Positions 61,867 through 64,000 of a stretch of DNA of 64,000 nucleotides are shown in pieces (the first letter of the stretch is position 1; each line of letters begins with the position of its first letter). Origin of the DNA: Arthrobacter sp. Hiyo4 (GTDB lineage Bacteria > Actinomycetota > Actinomycetes > Actinomycetales > Micrococcaceae); assembly GCA_002370555.1 (NCBI GenBank), contig AP014718.1, forward strand, positions 310,001 through 374,000, given 5' to 3'. Under the pieces are notes generated by a model. It ran no database searches, was not told the DNA's origin, and saw only the letters and a list, made by a program, of their open reading frames with translations. The position numbers were made by a program, and so were the translations under genes.

Positions 61867-62787
61867 CTATGCGTGTTGGCGCGATTCGTGCTCCGAGTGG
61901 CTGGCGGGTTCCAACTGGAAAGTGCAGTGCTCGGTGTCAAAGTGGGAGCCCAGGCAGGTGGTGAGCTTGTCCAGGAGCTGGTCCGCGCCGCGGGCATTCA
62001 GGACGCCGTCCTCCACCACCACGTGGGCCGAAAACACCGGCACGCCGGACGTGATGGTCCAGATGTGGATGTCATGGACGTCAACCACTCCTTCAACGCT
62101 GAGAATGTGCTCGCGGATCATCTGCACCTCCACGCCTTTGGGGGTTGCCTCCAGCAGGACATCCACCACATCCCGCAGCAGGCTCCAGGCCCGCGGCAGG
62201 ATCATCAGGGCGATGAGCACGGAGGCGATCGTATCGGCGGCCTGGTAGCCGGTGAACATGATGACCAGGGCGGCCACGATGACGGCGGATGAGCCCAGCA
62301 GGTCGCCCAGCACTTCAAGGTAGGCGCCCCGGACGTTCAGGCTGTCCTGGTGCGCGCCGCGCAGGATCAGCAGCGAAACGAGGTTTGCCACGGCGCCCAG
62401 GATGGCGGCGAACAGCATGATGTCGGTGTGGACCTCGGGCGCGGAGCCGATCCTCCGGATGGCCTCGGTGAAGATGACCACCGAGATGACAATCAGGATC
62501 AGCGCGTTGGCCATGGCGGCCAGGACCTCGGCACGCTGGTAGCCGTAGGTCCGCAGGTCACTCGCCGGGCGTCCGGCGATCCAGGCGGCAAGGAGCGCGA
62601 TGGTCACGCCGGCCGCGTCGGAGAGCATGTGGCCGGCGTCCGCCAGCAGGGCCAATGATCCGGACAGTACCGCGCCGATCACCTGGACCACCACCACCGC
62701 CAGGGTGATGGCCAGGACGGCGATGAGCCGTTTGCGATGCCGGCCTGTCGCCGTGATCCCGTGTGTGTGGCTGTGGTCGTGTCCCAT
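61867..62787 (-). CDS. Cation diffusion facilitator (CDF) zinc/cobalt exporter
   Basis: 306 residues, six membrane helices. His-rich N-terminus MGHDHSHTHGITATGRHRKR; SLALLADAGHMLSDAAGVTI (HxxxD metal site in TM2); GAYLEVLGDLLGSSAVIVAA (the TM5 site reads E-x3-D here where many CDFs have H-x3-D, comparable to the Cd/Zn variants); C-terminal cytoplasmic domain VDVHDIHIWTITSGVPVFSA. ZitB/CzcD-like. ATG at 62785-62787 chosen since MGHDHSH is the family start. Ten bases after the metallopeptidase gene on the same strand. Confidence 0.93.
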   Translation of the reverse strand: MGHDHSHTHGITATGRHRKRLIAVLAITLAVVVVQVIGAVLSGSLALLADAGHMLSDAAGVTIALLAAWIAGRPASDLRTYGYQRAEVLAAMANALILIVISVVIFTEAIRRIGSAPEVHTDIMLFAAILGAVANLVSLLILRGAHQDSLNVRGAYLEVLGDLLGSSAVIVAALVIMFTGYQAADTIASVLIALMILPRAWSLLRDVVDVLLEATPKGVEVQMIREHILSVEGVVDVHDIHIWTITSGVPVFSAHVVVEDGVLNARGADQLLDKLTTCLGSHFDTEHCTFQLEPASHSEHESRQHA

Positions 62788-62797
62788 GCCTACAAGG

Positions 62798-63226
62798 CTA
62801 GTCCCAGCCGAGCTCGTGCAGCCGCCGGTCATCGATGCCGAAGTGGTGGGCGATCTCGTGGACCACCGTCACGGCCACTTCCTGGATCACTTCGTCGCGG
62901 GACCCACAGATGTCCAGGATGGGTTGGCGGAAGATGGTGATCCGGTCCGGCAGCGAACCGGCATCCCACCATGAATCCCGTTCCGTCAAGGGAACACCCT
63001 CATAGAGGCCCAGCAGAACGGCGTCCGGGTCCTCGCCCGGGCCGGGCACGTAGTCGTCCTCGACAAACACCGCCACGTTGTCCATGGCGGCCGCAAGCTT
63101 GGCGGGGATCAGGCCCAGGGCATCGGTGACGGCCGCCTCGAAATCGTCGGCGGACATCTCAAACGGACCAGACTCTTGCGGGCCATCCGGGATGATGGGC
63201 AGGCCGGGCGGCAGGTTGGCGGGCAT
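62798..63226 (-). CDS. Metallopeptidase family (zincin-like) protein
   Basis: 142 residues. FEMSADDFEAAVTDALGLIP, NVAVFVEDDYVPGPGEDPDA, ILLGLYEGVPLTERDSWW-like LLGLYEGVPLTERDSWWDAG, ITIFRQPILDICGSRDEVIQ, and VVHEIAHHFGIDDRRLHELG with the HEIAHH zinc site and third ligand His/Asp. Matches the small single-domain actinobacterial zincins of DUF1025 type. Substrate unknown. Same strand and adjacent to the CDF gene; possible zinc link is inference. Confidence 0.88.
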   Translation of the reverse strand: MPANLPPGLPIIPDGPQESGPFEMSADDFEAAVTDALGLIPAKLAAAMDNVAVFVEDDYVPGPGEDPDAVLLGLYEGVPLTERDSWWDAGSLPDRITIFRQPILDICGSRDEVIQEVAVTVVHEIAHHFGIDDRRLHELGWD

Positions 63227-63298
63227 AAGCAGACTCTAGTCGGCAGCCCGGCCGGCGCGCATACTGAAACCCGTCCCTGACCGCCTGTGAGGAGCCTG

Positions 63299-63928
63299 AT
63301 GTCCGTCCGCCATCGCCTGTTTGCCGCCATGTACGACACATTGTCGGCCCCTGTGGAACGCCGGGAGCTCGCCCCTCGCCGGGCGCGGCTGCTTTCCGGG
63401 CTGACGGGAACCGTGGTGGACGTCGGCGCGGGCACCGGGGCCAACCTGCGGCATTTCCGCCACGCTGGGCGGGTAATCCTCGTAGAGCCGGACCGCTACA
63501 TGCGGGCCAGATTGAGCTCCCGGCTCGGGGAATCATCGGTTCCGGTGGAGGTTTCCGACGCCGATGCGGAGCACCTGCCGCTGCCGGACGGCGCGGCGGA
63601 CGCTGTGGTGTTCACCCTGGTTCTTTGTTCGGTGCCGGATCAGCGGCTTGCCCTGATGGAGGCCCGCAGGGTGCTCAAACCCGGCGGGACACTCGCGGTG
63701 CTGGAACATGTCCGCGGACAGGGCCGGGCGGCCCGCTGGCAGGACAGGCTGGACGGTCTGTGGGGCCGCTGCGTGGCGCCCGGGTGCCACATCAACCGGA
63801 ACACGGTGGCATCCATCGGCGAAGCCGGGTTCGAATTCACGGAAATCAGCAGGTTGGAAGCCCCGGCGTTTGCCCTGGCCACGCCCATCATCGTGGGTAC
63901 GGCAGTGCCGAGCCCGACGGGTCACTGA
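63299..63928 (+). CDS. Class I SAM-dependent methyltransferase
   Basis: 209 residues. LTGTVVDVGAGTGANLRHF (SAM motif I), RVILVEPDRYMRARL, VSDADAEHLPLPDGAADAVV, FTLVLCSVPDQRLALMEARR, VLKPGGTLAVLEHVRGQGRA. This is the METTL7/PmtA-like group (Methyltransf_11). Ends with VGTAVPSPTGH. ATG at 63299 with GAGGAG five bases upstream; a GTG four codons earlier is less likely. Intact. Confidence 0.9.
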   Translation: MSVRHRLFAAMYDTLSAPVERRELAPRRARLLSGLTGTVVDVGAGTGANLRHFRHAGRVILVEPDRYMRARLSSRLGESSVPVEVSDADAEHLPLPDGAADAVVFTLVLCSVPDQRLALMEARRVLKPGGTLAVLEHVRGQGRAARWQDRLDGLWGRCVAPGCHINRNTVASIGEAGFEFTEISRLEAPAFALATPIIVGTAVPSPTGH

Positions 63929-64000
63929 ATGTAGCGCCCCTTCCGGGACCTGCGGCGCGTCAGGCCCACGCCCACCAGGCACACCGCGCCGCCCACGAGG
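63922..64000 (-). CDS. C-terminal end of a membrane-anchored protein (partial)
   Basis: The last 25 codons of a minus-strand gene read LVGGAVCLVGVGLTRRRSRK then GRYIQ: a hydrophobic helix followed by a cluster of Arg/Lys, the tail of a sortase-anchored or single-span membrane protein. The rest lies outside the window. Its stop overlaps the stop region of the convergent methyltransferase (63926-63928). Confidence 0.6.
   Translation of the reverse strand, partial: LVGGAVCLVGVGLTRRRSRKGRYIQ

Overview
The window is high-GC, densely packed bacterial chromosome with GTG/TTG starts, ATGA/GTGA gene overlaps and few gaps. Gene content (LigD/Ku end joining, actinobacterial FruR-FruK-FruABC-HPr cluster, DUF222/HNH endonuclease, DUF445, DUF6458-like, actinobacterial-type HutH/HutU with an IclR regulator) points to an Arthrobacter/Pseudarthrobacter-type soil actinobacterium. 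No rRNA, tRNA, CRISPR array, prophage or complete insertion sequence was recognised; the window looks like ordinary core/accessory chromosome rich in catabolic functions.

Layout. 1-1.6 kb: divergent ligD (partial) and ku. 1.65-3.3 kb: small Rho-N-type protein, a methyltransferase and a broken SRPBCC gene. 3.4-7.75 kb: fructose PTS operon (fruR-fruK-fruA-ptsH, minus strand). 8.2-12.7 kb: an esterase, then a sugar phosphorylase unit (beta-phosphoglucomutase plus GH65) behind a LacI-type operator and a 407-nt leader. 12.7-24.4 kb: MFS exporter, membrane-associated protein, 5-oxoprolinase subunit A, DUF445, GlpQ-like phosphodiesterase, DoxX-AzlC-AzlD, TetR, thiamine-binding protein, O-methyltransferase, spermidine-synthase-like protein. 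24.4-27.6 kb: LysR regulator divergent from an MHS transporter and 3-hydroxybutyrate dehydrogenase, a probable hydroxybutyrate uptake/oxidation unit. 28-33.3 kb: HxlR/quinone reductase pair, LysE and amino-acid permease, and a translationally coupled 4-TM/XRE/oxidoreductase trio. 33.5-35.9 kb: DUF222-HNH and a broken GNAT. 36-40.4 kb: IclR-hutU-hutH. 41.3-47.3 kb: tripartite tricarboxylate transporter (tctCBA) with a co-translated UspA, divergent from a CitA/CitB-type two-component system. 47.3-64 kb: NCS2 purine permease, UvrA-like ATPase, CopC protein, FAD protein, a double-Usp protein with a PEP-synthase/rifampin-phosphotransferase-like enzyme, a LolA-like protein coupled to an ABC exporter, an NlpC/P60 hydrolase, CDF transporter, zincin and methyltransferase.

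A dominant feature of the sequence is that about half of the long conserved genes are interrupted by one to six single-base frameshifts, almost all equivalent to loss of one base from a short G or C run. I read these as consensus-sequence errors rather than real pseudogenes and give each such gene over its full reconstructed span. Three genes look damaged in a different way (SRPBCC and amino-acid permease with missing internal blocks, GNAT with an in-frame stop) and are entered as pseudogenes.

A second recurring feature is how convergent genes end: either with a long, nearly symmetric intergenic hairpin (3.3, 12.7, 15.8, 27.6, 29.4, 40.8 kb) or with overlapping stop codons (24.37, 47.29, 51.98, 63.92 kb).
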